Part shown: piece after piece, positions 25,750 through 34,639 of the stretch
Numbering within the stretch: position 1 is the stretch's first letter
How the letters are laid out: each line of letters opens with the position of its first letter
Assembly: GCA_016720115.1 (NCBI GenBank)
Contig: JADJXT010000001.1
Location: forward strand, 1,364,001-1,428,000
DNA length: 64,000 bases
Reading direction: 5' to 3'
Source: Sphingomonadales bacterium
GTDB lineage: Bacteria > Pseudomonadota > Alphaproteobacteria > Sphingomonadales > Sphingomonadaceae
Program-made: the position numbers and the translations under genes
The notes under the pieces: generated by a model
Databases searched by the model: none
Told to the model about the DNA's origin: nothing
Seen by the model: the letters and a program-made list of their open reading frames with translations, nothing else

Positions 25750-27498
25750 TTATTGCGGCGTCTTGTTCTCGATCCGGTCGAGCGCGGGCAGGGCGGTGAC
25801 GCCGCCGCGCGATAGCCATGCGATCAGCGCTTCCAGATCGGTCGGGCCGACTGCCGGGCTGGTACCTTCCTTGAACAGCGAAAAGGCATCGCCGCCGTTG
25901 GAGAGAAAATCGCTGACCGTGACGCGATACGATGCGGCATCGTCCAGCGGCGTTCCGTTCAGCGTCGCGAACACCACGCGCTGGCCGATGGGGCGCGAGA
26001 GATCGAAACCGAAGCGGAAAGCCGACGAGGGTGAAAGCACGCGGACCCAGGCGGGATCGTTGAACTGCTGTTCAAGCAGGTCGCGTATCTGCTTTCCGGT
26101 CATCGTCTTGGTCACCAATGTGTTGCCAAAGGGTTGCGCTGCGAAAACCGAGCCGAAGGTGACCTTTCCGTTAGCCCCAGGCAGCACATCCGCACGCAAT
26201 CCGCCGGGGTTCATGAAGGCGATCTGCGCACGGCCATTGTCCGGGCCTTCGGTCGCCGCCAGTTGCGCGTCGGCAATCAGATTGCCGAGCAGGCTTTCGC
26301 CGCTTTTGCCTCCATCGCGGGTTGCTGCGCCGGAGAGCGCGCCGACGATACGGCTTTCATCCGCCTTCGCCGCATCGCGATACCGGGCGACCAGTGCGGC
26401 GAGGTCTGCACGGGGCGCGAAGGTGGGGAAGCCTGCAACCAGCGGCACGGCACCGCGCGATCCGGCGAACGCCTCGCTTTGCACCACGATATTGCGCGCG
26501 GTTTTGGACAGGACTTTGCCCGATGCGGGATCGACCTTCAGATCGATGCCGGTCACCAGCCGCCCCTGCGATCCGGCGCTGGTCAAGAGGATCGGGCGGG
26601 CAGGATTGATATGGCTGTAATCGCAGACATAGCTCTGGTGCGTATGCCCCGAAACGACGACATCGACCGCCGGGTCGAGCCGGTCGAGGATCGGGAGCAG
26701 CGTGCCCGAAACCCCGTCGCATTTGGGGTTGTTGATATCGCCGCTGTTGCTGGCGCCTTCGTGGATCAGCACGACGATGACATCGGCGCCTGCGGCCTTC
26801 AATTGCGGAACCAGCGCGTTGGCGGTGTCGGCCTCATCGGCGAAATGGATGCCCCGGATGCGGTTCGCCGAAACCAGGTTGGCGGTGCCTTCCAGCGTCA
26901 TGCCGATAAAGCCCACCGTCACCTGCGTCTTGCCGCTGCCGAACGTCTTGAGCGCATAGGGTGCGAACAGCGTGCTGCCATCGGGCCTTTTGGTGTTCGC
27001 CGCCAGCATCCGGAACTTTGCACCGGGGAAGGGTTTGTCGATGCGGCACGGCTCGGACTGCGTGAATTTTGCGCACCCGCCCGATTGCATCCGCTGCAAT
27101 TCTTCGGTGCCGCGATCGAATTCGTGATTGCCGACCGCGTTGAATTCCAGCCCCGCCATGTCCATCGCCATGATCGAAGGTTCGTCGAGGAACAGCGAGG
27201 AGGAGAGCGGCGAGGCGCCGATCAGGTCACCCGCGCCGACCACGACATTGTGCGGCGCATCGGCCTTCAGCGAGTCGATGGCGGATGCCAGATAGGCGAC
27301 ACCGCCCGAAGGGATACGCACCTTCTCGCCCGCCGGGCCCAGCGCCTCGGTCGCGACGCGCGGCGGATCGAGATGGCCGTGGAAATCGTTGATGCCGATG
27401 ATGCGGATATCGAGCGGCGCGGTCGCCTCGCTCGCCATGCGCGTGCTGGCGCATCCGGGAAGCGAAAGGACGGTCAGGGCAAGGAACAGCTTTTTCAT
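25750..27498 (-). CDS. 5'-nucleotidase/UDP-sugar hydrolase family lipoprotein
   Basis: A 582-residue exported metallophosphoesterase. A signal sequence with lipobox LPGC (Cys at about 16) suggests outer- or inner-membrane anchoring. The metal-binding domain shows NDFHGHLDP, GAGDLIGASP, GNHEFDRG and GHTHQSY. The C-terminal substrate-binding domain begins about residue 360. The family cleaves nucleoside 5'-phosphates or UDP-sugars in the periplasm for scavenging. ATG at 27498 is preferred over an in-frame start eight codons earlier, which would spoil the signal peptide. Confidence 0.92.
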   Translation of the reverse strand: MKKLFLALTVLSLPGCASTRMASEATAPLDIRIIGINDFHGHLDPPRVATEALGPAGEKVRIPSGGVAYLASAIDSLKADAPHNVVVGAGDLIGASPLSSSLFLDEPSIMAMDMAGLEFNAVGNHEFDRGTEELQRMQSGGCAKFTQSEPCRIDKPFPGAKFRMLAANTKRPDGSTLFAPYALKTFGSGKTQVTVGFIGMTLEGTANLVSANRIRGIHFADEADTANALVPQLKAAGADVIVVLIHEGASNSGDINNPKCDGVSGTLLPILDRLDPAVDVVVSGHTHQSYVCDYSHINPARPILLTSAGSQGRLVTGIDLKVDPASGKVLSKTARNIVVQSEAFAGSRGAVPLVAGFPTFAPRADLAALVARYRDAAKADESRIVGALSGAATRDGGKSGESLLGNLIADAQLAATEGPDNGRAQIAFMNPGGLRADVLPGANGKVTFGSVFAAQPFGNTLVTKTMTGKQIRDLLEQQFNDPAWVRVLSPSSAFRFGFDLSRPIGQRVVFATLNGTPLDDAASYRVTVSDFLSNGGDAFSLFKEGTSPAVGPTDLEALIAWLSRGGVTALPALDRIENKTPQ

Positions 27499-27549
27499 CG
27501 CCAACCCATGGCAAAGTGGCATGACGGGTTCAAGTCAAAGCGCGGTAAA

Positions 27550-28953
27550 TCAGACGCTGGCCTTGACGAGCCGGGCGAGCAGATCGGCGGCAAAGGCGCT
27601 CAGTGTATCGTCGCGTGCGCCCATGATGACGATGCGGTCCCCCGGCTGCGCCAGTTCGACGATGCGGTTGCCGCATTCCTCGCGGCTGGGGATATATTCG
27701 GCCTGCTTGCCCGCCGCAACCACGGCATCGGTGATCGACTGGCTGCCCAGTGTCTTGTCGACCGTGCCGCCGAAATAGACCGGATCGCACAGGATCAGAT
27801 GATCGTCGCGGTTGAGGTGCCTCGCGAATACGGCGGCAAGTTCGCTCCCCATCACGCGGATCGGGCCATAGCCGTGCGGCTGGAAAAAGGCGATCACGCG
27901 CCCCGGAAACGCCTTCAGCGTCGCCAGCGTGGCGGCGGTCTTGTCCGGATTGTGACCGAAATCGTCGATCACGGTAATCCCGCCGGCAATGCCGACAATG
28001 TCGAACCGGCGCGCCAGCCCGGCAAAGCGTTCGACGCCGTGCACCGCCTGCGCCACCGGAACGTCAAGCGCGAGCGCGGCGGCAATCGCGGCGAGCGCGT
28101 TCGAGATATTGTGCCGCCCTGGCACCTGCAGCGTCACCGGCCAGATCTGCCCGTTGGCCTTCAGCGTGAAGCGGCTGCCGAGCGGCATTTCGACCACGTC
28201 CACCGCGCGCACATCGGCGCGGTCGGTAAAGCCGAAGCTGACGGCACCGGCCAGTGCCATCGGCGCGATCAGCGCGACGCTTTCGATATCGTCCGCGTTC
28301 CAGATCGTCTTTTTCGCAAGCCGGGCGAAATCGCCGAACAACTGCCGCAATTCATCGAGCGACTTGTGATCGAGGCTGATATTGTTGAGCACGGCGACTT
28401 CGGGCTGGAACAGCGCGATCGATCCGTCGCTCTCATCGACCTCCGACACAAATATGTCGCCATGGCCGACACGGGCGCTGGCAAAGGGCGTACCTTCGGA
28501 AACGAAATTCTTCATTACCCCGCCATTCATGATCGTCGGGTCCAGCCCGGCATCGGTCAATATCCAGCCGATCATGCCGGTGACGGTCGATTTGCCGCTG
28601 GTGCCGCCCACCGCGACCGAGCGCGGGGCGGCGTTGAACAGTTCGGCCAGCAGTTCGGCGCGCGTCATCCGCGCGCAGCCCAGTTCCTTCGCTTTGGCGA
28701 CGTCGGGCACGCTGTCCTCGACGGCGGCGGATGCAATCAATATCTGGTCGGTGCTGTTGAGGCCGCTGCCGTCCTGCGGGAAAATCTCGATCCCGAGGCT
28801 CTTGAGCCATTCGAATTTCGGCGCCAGCCTGCCTTGGTCGAGTGCACGGTCCGACCCTGCGACCTGCGCCCCGCCATCGCGCACGATATTGGCCAGCGGC
28901 AACATGCCCGACCCGCCGATTCCACAGAAGAAATAGGATTTGTTTTTGTCCAT
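27550..28953 (-). CDS. mpl: Mur ligase, probably murein tripeptide ligase Mpl
   Basis: A 467-residue ATP-dependent Mur ligase. FFCGIGGSGM forms the N-terminal UDP-binding loop, GGTSGKSTVTGM the ATP-binding P-loop, SEVDESDGS the central region and DDFGHNPDK the C-terminal domain. It resembles MurC but has the Mpl-type N-terminus and GHNPDK motif. Mpl attaches a recycled tripeptide (Ala-Glu-diaminopimelate) to UDP-MurNAc. The divergent neighbour is an LD-carboxypeptidase, also of murein recycling, which supports Mpl over a second MurC. Confidence 0.82.
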   Translation of the reverse strand: MDKNKSYFFCGIGGSGMLPLANIVRDGGAQVAGSDRALDQGRLAPKFEWLKSLGIEIFPQDGSGLNSTDQILIASAAVEDSVPDVAKAKELGCARMTRAELLAELFNAAPRSVAVGGTSGKSTVTGMIGWILTDAGLDPTIMNGGVMKNFVSEGTPFASARVGHGDIFVSEVDESDGSIALFQPEVAVLNNISLDHKSLDELRQLFGDFARLAKKTIWNADDIESVALIAPMALAGAVSFGFTDRADVRAVDVVEMPLGSRFTLKANGQIWPVTLQVPGRHNISNALAAIAAALALDVPVAQAVHGVERFAGLARRFDIVGIAGGITVIDDFGHNPDKTAATLATLKAFPGRVIAFFQPHGYGPIRVMGSELAAVFARHLNRDDHLILCDPVYFGGTVDKTLGSQSITDAVVAAGKQAEYIPSREECGNRIVELAQPGDRIVIMGARDDTLSAFAADLLARLVKASV

Positions 28954-29005
28954 CGTGCTCCGCTATTGCGCGGGGAAAGATTTGGCAATCAGCAAACACC
29001 CATTT

Positions 29006-29085
29006 CCGTTCGTGTCGAGCGAAGTCGAGACATTTGGAGCAGGCGTGTGATTTCCAGGCATCTCGACTTCGCTCGATGCGAACGG
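29006..29085. repeat. Inverted repeat between mpl and ldcA
   Basis: Arms CCGTTCGTGTCGAGCGAAGT.. (29006-29030) and its complement (29061-29085) match at 23 of 25 positions around a 30-base spacer. A second copy is at 63885-63964. It occupies the mpl-ldcA divergent promoter region and must lie close to both promoters. Confidence 0.8.
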
Positions 29086-29105
29086 GCCTGGGGGAGGTTT
29101 TTAAA

Positions 29106-29927
29106 ATGAAAATCGGCATTTGCGCGCCATCGACGCCCTTTACCCGCGAAGATGCGCAGAAGGTGATCGCCCTTGCCGCGCGGCATTATCCGCAGGCAGA
29201 GCTGGTCTTTCATGAACAATGCTTTGTCGAACAGGGGCATTTCGCAGGCAGCGATGCACAAAGGCTGGAGGCCTTTGTCGGCATGGCCAACGATCCGGCT
29301 TTCGATGCCATCTGGTTCGTGCGCGGTGGCTATGGCGCGTGCCGGATTGCAGAGGCGGCAGTCAAGCAACTCAAAGCCCCTGCCAAGACCAAGGCCTATC
29401 TGGGCTATAGCGATCAGGGCAATCTGCTAGCCGCGCTGTACAGGGCTGGGATCGGCTGGCCTGCGCATGGCCCGATGCCGACCGATATCCGGCGCGAAGG
29501 CGGTGAGTCTGCGGTGCTCCGCGCGCTCGGCTGGCTGGTCGATGGCGACGTGGCGGCGCTCGAACCGAACATGCAGAAAGGGCGGTCTTACGCCGCGTTC
29601 AACCTGATGACGCTCGCCATGCTTGCCGGAACGCCGCTGATGCCCGATCTTGCGGGGCATGTGCTGATGGTCGAGGAAGTGAGCGAATATCTCTATGCCT
29701 TCGACCGGGCGATGTTCAGCGTGACGACGCAGCTCAAAGCGCGCGGGATTGCCGGATTGATGCTGGGCCGGGTGTCGGACATTCCGGAAAATGACCGCCC
29801 TTTCGGCATCGATGCCGAAGCCATCGCGCGGCACTGGTGCACCAAAAATGGCATTGCATATCTGGGCCGCGCCGATATCGGGCATGACAGCGACAACAGG
29901 ATCGTGCCCTTCGGCATGATCGCTTGA
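29106..29927 (+). CDS. ldcA: LD-carboxypeptidase (S66 family)
   Basis: A 273-residue cytoplasmic serine peptidase that removes the terminal D-Ala from the tetrapeptide of recycled muropeptides. The catalytic nucleophile Ser lies in GYSDQGN, the Glu in MVEEVSEYLY and the His in GHDSDNRIVPFG. RGGYGACRI is the usual N-terminal signature. ATG at 29106 follows GGGAGG. It is transcribed away from mpl; the two act in succession in murein recycling. Confidence 0.93.
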   Translation: MKIGICAPSTPFTREDAQKVIALAARHYPQAELVFHEQCFVEQGHFAGSDAQRLEAFVGMANDPAFDAIWFVRGGYGACRIAEAAVKQLKAPAKTKAYLGYSDQGNLLAALYRAGIGWPAHGPMPTDIRREGGESAVLRALGWLVDGDVAALEPNMQKGRSYAAFNLMTLAMLAGTPLMPDLAGHVLMVEEVSEYLYAFDRAMFSVTTQLKARGIAGLMLGRVSDIPENDRPFGIDAEAIARHWCTKNGIAYLGRADIGHDSDNRIVPFGMIA

Positions 29928-29950
29928 GAAACCAGCAGAAGGAATTTTCG

Positions 29951-30889
29951 ATGCGGGCATTTGTTTTTCCGGGGCAGGGCAGCCAGTCGGTCGGCATGGG
30001 TAAGGCGCTTGCCGATGCAAGTCCGGTGGCGCTTGCCGTGTTTCAGGAAGTCGACGATGCGCTTGGCCAGAACCTGTTCCGGCTGATGTGCGAAGGGCCC
30101 GAAGCCGATCTGACGCTGACCGAAAACGCCCAGCCCGCAATCATGGCCAACGCCATCGCGACGCTGCGCGTGCTGGAAAGCGAAGGCGGCGTCACGCTTT
30201 CGCAAAAGGCGCATTTCGTGGCTGGTCACAGCCTTGGCGAATATAGTGCGCTTTGTGCTGCCGGTGCGCTCGATCTCGCGACGACGGCAAGGCTGCTCAA
30301 GCTGCGCGGGCAAGCGATGCAGGCGGCGGTGCCCGTTGGTGTCGGCGCGATGGCGGCCTTGCTCGGCGCCGATATCGAAAAGGCTGAGGCGCTCGCCGCA
30401 GCGGCTGCGCAAGGCGAAACCTGCACCGTCGCCAATGACAATGATCCAACCCAGGTCGTGATCTCCGGTCACAAGGGCGCGATCGAGCGCGCGATCGAGC
30501 TGGTGAAGGATCATGGCATCAAGCGGGGCATTTCGCTGCCTGTTTCCGCGCCGTTCCACTGCCCGCTGATGCAGCCTGCGGCAGACCGGATGGCAGAGGC
30601 GCTGGCAGGGACGGCGATCAACGCACCTCATGTCCCGGTGTTCGCCAATGTTGTTGCGGCGCCGGTTTCGGAGCCCGACGATATTCGCCGCCTGCTGGTC
30701 GAACAGGTAACCGGTCGCGTTCGCTGGCGCGAATCCGCGATTGCGATGCGCGATGCGGGTGTCAGCCATTTCTATGAATTTGGCGGCAAGGTGCTCTCGC
30801 CGATGATCAAGCGCAGCGCGGGCGACGAGGTCGCAACCACCAGCATCATTTCGATGGACGACATCGAAGCCGCTTTGAAGGAGCTTTAA
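29951..30889 (+). CDS. fabD: Malonyl-CoA:ACP transacylase
   Basis: A 312-residue enzyme that loads malonate onto ACP to start fatty-acid chain extension. FVFPGQGSQSVGMG opens the fold, the nucleophile Ser94 is in GHSLGEYSA and the catalytic His in SAPFHCPLM. ATG at 29951 has AAGGAA eight bases upstream; an in-frame start nine codons earlier overlaps ldcA. It heads a block with a crotonase, fabG, acpP, fabF and mltG. Confidence 0.97.
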   Translation: MRAFVFPGQGSQSVGMGKALADASPVALAVFQEVDDALGQNLFRLMCEGPEADLTLTENAQPAIMANAIATLRVLESEGGVTLSQKAHFVAGHSLGEYSALCAAGALDLATTARLLKLRGQAMQAAVPVGVGAMAALLGADIEKAEALAAAAAQGETCTVANDNDPTQVVISGHKGAIERAIELVKDHGIKRGISLPVSAPFHCPLMQPAADRMAEALAGTAINAPHVPVFANVVAAPVSEPDDIRRLLVEQVTGRVRWRESAIAMRDAGVSHFYEFGGKVLSPMIKRSAGDEVATTSIISMDDIEAALKEL

Positions 30890-30892
30890 GCC

Positions 30893-31687
30893 ATGTTGCT
30901 GCAAGAACGAGACGGGTCGATCCTTACCATTACCCTCGACATGGCCGAAAAACGCAATCCGATTTCGGATGTCGGTGTCGTCGATGCGCTGTGCAATGCG
31001 TTTGAGGCGGCAGATCGCGATATTTCGGTCCGCTGTGTCATCCTGACGGGGGCGGGCACCGCCTTTTCGGCAGGTGGCGATCTGAAGCAGATGCGGCCCG
31101 ACAGCGGTGGTCTGCGCTCCGCCAGCCCGGTCGAGACGCGGCGGAACTATAAATTCGGCATTCAGCGGCTGCCGCTGATGTTTCAGGCACTGGAAGTGCC
31201 GGTGGTTGCTGCGGTGAACGGCCATGCGATTGGCGCAGGGCTCGATCTGGCGACGATGTGCGACGTGCGCGTCGCGGCGGAAAGCGCGAAATTTGCCGAA
31301 AGTTTCGTCAAGCTGGGCATCATCCCCGGCGACGGTGGCGCTTGGCTGCTGCCGCGCATTATCGGGTTCAGTCGCGCGACCGAACTGGCGCTTACCGGTG
31401 AAATGATCGATGCCGCAGAGGCGCTGAAGATCGGTCTGGTCAGCCATGTCGTGTCCGACGCCGATTTGATGGCCAAGGCGCGCGAAATCGCCGCCAAGAT
31501 CGCCGCCAACCCGCCACACGCGGTGCGCATGACCAAGCGACTCCTGCGCGAAGGCCAGATGGCCGATTTGAAGAATATCCTCGAAATGTCCGCCGCGATG
31601 CAAAGCCTCGCCCACAACACGCGCGACAATGACGAAGCGATCAACGCCTTCATCGAAAAGCGCACACCGGTTTTCACGGGAGAGTGA
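30893..31687 (+). CDS. Enoyl-CoA hydratase/isomerase (crotonase) family protein
   Basis: A 264-residue crotonase-fold protein starting three bases after fabD. The oxyanion-hole motif AFSAGGDLKQM (about 62-72) and AVNGHAIGAGLDLATMCD are present. The catalytic Glu region reads KLGIIPGDGG. Whether it hydrates, isomerises or hydrolyses its acyl-CoA is not known. Finding it between fabD and fabG suggests a shared transcript rather than a shared pathway. Confidence 0.9.
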   Translation: MLLQERDGSILTITLDMAEKRNPISDVGVVDALCNAFEAADRDISVRCVILTGAGTAFSAGGDLKQMRPDSGGLRSASPVETRRNYKFGIQRLPLMFQALEVPVVAAVNGHAIGAGLDLATMCDVRVAAESAKFAESFVKLGIIPGDGGAWLLPRIIGFSRATELALTGEMIDAAEALKIGLVSHVVSDADLMAKAREIAAKIAANPPHAVRMTKRLLREGQMADLKNILEMSAAMQSLAHNTRDNDEAINAFIEKRTPVFTGE

Positions 31688-31692
31688 AAAGG

Positions 31693-32142
31693 GGTTCACG
31701 CGGAGGCGCGGAGACGCGGAGGAGGTAGCCTTGAAGGACAGCGAACAGGTTACAGGCGACGTTCTGGATACTGCGCTGCGTCTGCATCGGGAACTGGGGC
31801 CGGGCTTGCTCGAGAGTGTTTATGAAACTGTTTTGGCAGGCAAGCTGGCAGCTTTGGGCTACAAGATCGAGCGGCAGCGCCCGGTCGACATCATTTTTGA
31901 AGATATGCGGTTTGAATCGGCATTTCGTATCGACCTGCTGGTGGACGACTGGCTGATTCTGGAAATCAAATCGGTCGACGCACTGAACGCTGCGCATCAC
32001 AAACAGTTGCAAACCTATCTTCGTTTGACCAAGCAGCCCGTCGGGCTGCTTATCAATTTTGGCGGGGCGAAGCTGATGGACGGGTTCAAGCGAGTTGTGA
32101 ACGACTATAAACCCTCCGCGTCTCCGCGCCTCCGCGTGAACC
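31693..32142. mobile_element. 450-bp inverted-repeat element carrying a GxxExxY gene
   Basis: Perfect 30-base inverted arms at 31693-31722 and 32113-32142 begin GGTTCACGCGGAGGCGCGGA. Each arm is itself a series of CGCGGAG-like units. The left arm supplies the GGAGGAGG ribosome site of the internal gene and the right arm is translated as its C-terminus (SASPRLRVN). The element separates the crotonase gene (5 bases away) from fabG (20 bases away). No transposase is inside, so any movement would need help in trans. Confidence 0.75.
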
Positions 32143-32156
32143 AGAAAGAAGGATAA
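31731..32156 (+). CDS. GxxExxY family protein (PD-(D/E)xK nuclease-like)
   Basis: A 141-residue protein of the GxxExxY family; the name-giving motif is G25-LLE28-SVY31. A nuclease-like core reads RIDLLVDDWLILEIKS, with Asp68, Glu78 and Lys80 in the D-E-x-K spacing of PD-(D/E)xK enzymes. Activity is not established for the family. The start is TTG at 31731, eight bases after GGAGGAGG in the left arm; the last residues run through the right arm. The gene therefore lies almost exactly within the inverted repeats. Confidence 0.82.
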   Translation: MKDSEQVTGDVLDTALRLHRELGPGLLESVYETVLAGKLAALGYKIERQRPVDIIFEDMRFESAFRIDLLVDDWLILEIKSVDALNAAHHKQLQTYLRLTKQPVGLLINFGGAKLMDGFKRVVNDYKPSASPRLRVNQKEG

Positions 32157-32162
32157 AAAACG

Positions 32163-32900
32163 ATGTTCGATCTCACAGGCATGACAGCCCTCGTCACCGG
32201 CGCTTCGGGTGGCATTGGCAGCGCGATTTGTGCGGCGCTGGCGGGGCAGGGGGCGCGGCTGGCGGTTTCGGGGAGCAATGTTGAGAAGCTGGAGGCGTTC
32301 CGCGCTTCGCTAGGGGGCGATCATGTCGCGGTGCCCTGCAATCTGGGCGACAAGGAAAGCGTAGAGGCGCTGGTTCCGGCTGCGCTCGAAAAGCTCGGGC
32401 AGATCGACATCCTCGTCAACAATGCCGGGGTTACCCGCGACAATCTGGCGATGCGGATGAAGGATGAGGAATGGGAAGAGGTGATCCGCATCAACCTCGA
32501 AGCCGCCTTCCGCCTGATGCGTGCGGCGACCAAGCCGATGATGAAGGCGCGCTTTGGCCGGATTATCACGATTACCAGCGTGGTTGGCGCAACCGGCAAT
32601 CCGGGGCAGGTCAACTATGCGGCCTCGAAGGCGGGCCTTGTCGGCATGTCAAAGGCGCTCGCCGCCGAACTCGCCAGCCGCAATGTCACCGTCAACTGCG
32701 TGGCACCCGGCTTCATCCGCACCGCGATGACCGATGTGCTGCCCGATGCGCAGAAAGAGGCGCTCAACGCACGCATCCCGATGGGCCGCATGGGCGAGGG
32801 CAGCGATATCGGCGCGGCAGTTGCCTATCTTGCCTCGAAAGATGCCGGTTATGTCACCGGCCAGACGCTGCATGTGAATGGCGGGATGGCGATGCTCTGA
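32163..32900 (+). CDS. fabG: 3-oxoacyl-ACP reductase
   Basis: A 245-residue short-chain dehydrogenase that reduces the beta-keto group of acyl-ACP with NADPH. The glycine-rich TGASGGIG is at about 12-19, NNAG at about 85, and the catalytic Ser, Tyr and Lys in ITSVVGATGNPGQVNYAASKAG. The ending HVNGGMAML is typical of FabG. It starts six bases after the GxxExxY stop, so that element now sits in its leader. Confidence 0.96.
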   Translation: MFDLTGMTALVTGASGGIGSAICAALAGQGARLAVSGSNVEKLEAFRASLGGDHVAVPCNLGDKESVEALVPAALEKLGQIDILVNNAGVTRDNLAMRMKDEEWEEVIRINLEAAFRLMRAATKPMMKARFGRIITITSVVGATGNPGQVNYAASKAGLVGMSKALAAELASRNVTVNCVAPGFIRTAMTDVLPDAQKEALNARIPMGRMGEGSDIGAAVAYLASKDAGYVTGQTLHVNGGMAML

Positions 32901-33002
32901 CGCGCTTCGTCCGCCACAAAGGCACTCAACCCTTGCCAGCCGCCTTGCTGGGCATTAGGGGCGGATTTCGTTATTCGAATCCCAAACATGAAGGGGCATA
33001 AA

Positions 33003-33236
33003 ATGAGCGACACCGCGGATCGGGTTAAGAAAATTGTCGTCGAACATCTCGGCGTTGAAGCAGACAAGGTCACCGAAGGCGCAAGCTTCATCGACGATCT
33101 GGGCGCAGACAGCCTCGACATTGTCGAACTGGTCATGGCATTCGAAGAAGAATTCAACGTCGAAATTCCCGACGATGCGGCTGAAAAGATCTCGACCGTC
33201 AAGGACGCGATCGATTTCATCAACGCCAACAGCTGA
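33003..33236 (+). CDS. acpP: Acyl carrier protein
   Basis: A 77-residue acidic carrier of growing fatty acyl chains. The phosphopantetheine attachment Ser37 lies in GADSLDIVELVM. ATG at 33003 is chosen over one five codons upstream because MSDTADRVKK is the standard N-terminus. A strong terminator follows 39 bases after the stop, which partly uncouples it from fabF and is usual for this highly expressed gene. Confidence 0.98.
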   Translation: MSDTADRVKKIVVEHLGVEADKVTEGASFIDDLGADSLDIVELVMAFEEEFNVEIPDDAAEKISTVKDAIDFINANS

Positions 33237-33274
33237 TTTGGGGCTGCTTTGCGCAGCTGAATGAGCGAATTTTT

Positions 33275-33326
33275 CAAACGGCTTTCCGGACAGGCGTGAA
33301 CCTGCTGGAAAGCCGTTTGCTTTTTT
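33275..33326 (+). terminator. Terminator between acpP and fabF
   Basis: CAAACGGCTTTCC (33275-33287) pairs perfectly with GGAAAGCCGTTTG (33307-33319) and is followed by C and six Ts. The loop can extend by CAGG/CCTG pairing. It should end most acpP transcripts while allowing some read-through to fabF. Confidence 0.88.
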
Positions 33327-33378
33327 GTCCGCGCTCGCCTTAATGGGCGCAAACCAATTGCACGATGGAGAGTTTCGC

Positions 33379-34635
33379 ATGCGTCGGGTTGTTGTAACGG
33401 GTCTCGGTCTGGTCACGCCATTGGGCGGCGATGTTGAAACGACCTGGGCGAATCTGCTGGCATCCAAATCGGGTGCCGGAAAAATCACCCGCTTCGATGC
33501 AAGCGACCAGAAGTGCCATATCGCCTGCGAGGTGAAGCCCAAGGATCATCCCTGGGGTTTCGATCCCGACAAGCGCGTCGATCACAAGGTTCAGCGGCAG
33601 GTCGACCCGTTCATTGTTTATGGCATCGATGCCGCAGGACAGGCGCTGGAAGATGCCGGCCTCACCGAAATGTCCGACGAACTGAAGGAGCGGACCGGCT
33701 GTTCGATCGGTTCGGGCATTGGCGGCCTGCCGGGTATCGAGAGCGAATCGATCGTGCTGCATGAAAAAGGCCCGAGCCGGGTTTCACCGCATTTCGTCCA
33801 TGGTCGCCTGATCAATCTGATTTCGGGCCAAGTATCGATCAAATATGGCCTGATGGGCCCCAACCACGCCGTGGTCACCGCCTGTTCGACCGGCGCGCAT
33901 TCGATTGGCGATGCGGCGCGGATGATCAAGGATGGCGATGCCGATATCATGCTGGCGGGCGGTGCTGAAAGCACGGTCAACCCGCTGGGCGTGGCCGGCT
34001 TTGCCCAGGCGCGCGCGCTCAATTCCAGCTTCAACGACCGCCCCGAAGCGGCCAGCCGTCCCTATGACAAGGACCGCGACGGTTTTGTGATGGGCGAAGG
34101 CGCGGGCGTCGTCGTGCTGGAAGAATATGAACATGCCAAAGCGCGCGGCGCAAAAATCTATGCCGAGGTCGTCGGCTATGGCCTTTCGGGCGACGCCTAT
34201 CACGTCACCGCTCCGCATCCTGAAGGCAAGGGCGCCGAACTCGCGATGCGGATGGCGCTGCGTAAGGCAGGGCTTGAGGCTGGAGACATCGATTATGTCA
34301 ACGCGCACGGCACCTCGACCATGGCCGATACGATCGAACTGGCGGCGGTGAAGCGCGTGCTGGGCAACGATCTGGGCGGCGCGTCGATGAGCAGCACCAA
34401 GTCGGCCATCGGCCACCTTCTGGGCGGTGCGGGCGCGGTTGAGGCAATCTTCTGCATCCTTGCGATTCGCGACCAGATCGTACCGCCGACGCTCAACCTC
34501 GACAATCCTGATGAGGGAACCGAGGGGGTCGACCTTGTTCCGCATGTTGCGCGCAAGCGTGAGGTGAAGGCCGTGCTCAACAACAGCTTCGGTTTTGGCG
34601 GAACCAATGCCAGCTTGGTGATGAAGGCCGTCTGA
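33379..34635 (+). CDS. fabF: 3-oxoacyl-ACP synthase II
   Basis: A 418-residue condensing enzyme that elongates acyl-ACP with malonyl-ACP. The catalytic Cys169 is in VTACSTGAHSIG, the two His in NAHGTST and the region before LLGGAGAVEA, and the end reads NNSFGFGGTNAS. The ATG at 33379 (MRRVVVTGLG) follows GGAGAG; the longer frame upstream reads through the acpP terminator. mltG follows after four bases. Confidence 0.97.
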   Translation: MRRVVVTGLGLVTPLGGDVETTWANLLASKSGAGKITRFDASDQKCHIACEVKPKDHPWGFDPDKRVDHKVQRQVDPFIVYGIDAAGQALEDAGLTEMSDELKERTGCSIGSGIGGLPGIESESIVLHEKGPSRVSPHFVHGRLINLISGQVSIKYGLMGPNHAVVTACSTGAHSIGDAARMIKDGDADIMLAGGAESTVNPLGVAGFAQARALNSSFNDRPEAASRPYDKDRDGFVMGEGAGVVVLEEYEHAKARGAKIYAEVVGYGLSGDAYHVTAPHPEGKGAELAMRMALRKAGLEAGDIDYVNAHGTSTMADTIELAAVKRVLGNDLGGASMSSTKSAIGHLLGGAGAVEAIFCILAIRDQIVPPTLNLDNPDEGTEGVDLVPHVARKREVKAVLNNSFGFGGTNASLVMKAV

Positions 34636-34639
34636 CGGG

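Noticed and set aside
26134..29109. A 991-codon open frame on the plus strand opposite the 5'-nucleotidase and mpl genes
   Set aside because: It is antisense to two well-supported genes, has no recognisable motif, and high GC content makes long spurious antisense frames common here.
29693..31699. A 668-codon open frame on the minus strand opposite ldcA, fabD and the crotonase gene
   Set aside because: It runs across three confirmed genes on the other strand and lacks any domain or plausible start signal.
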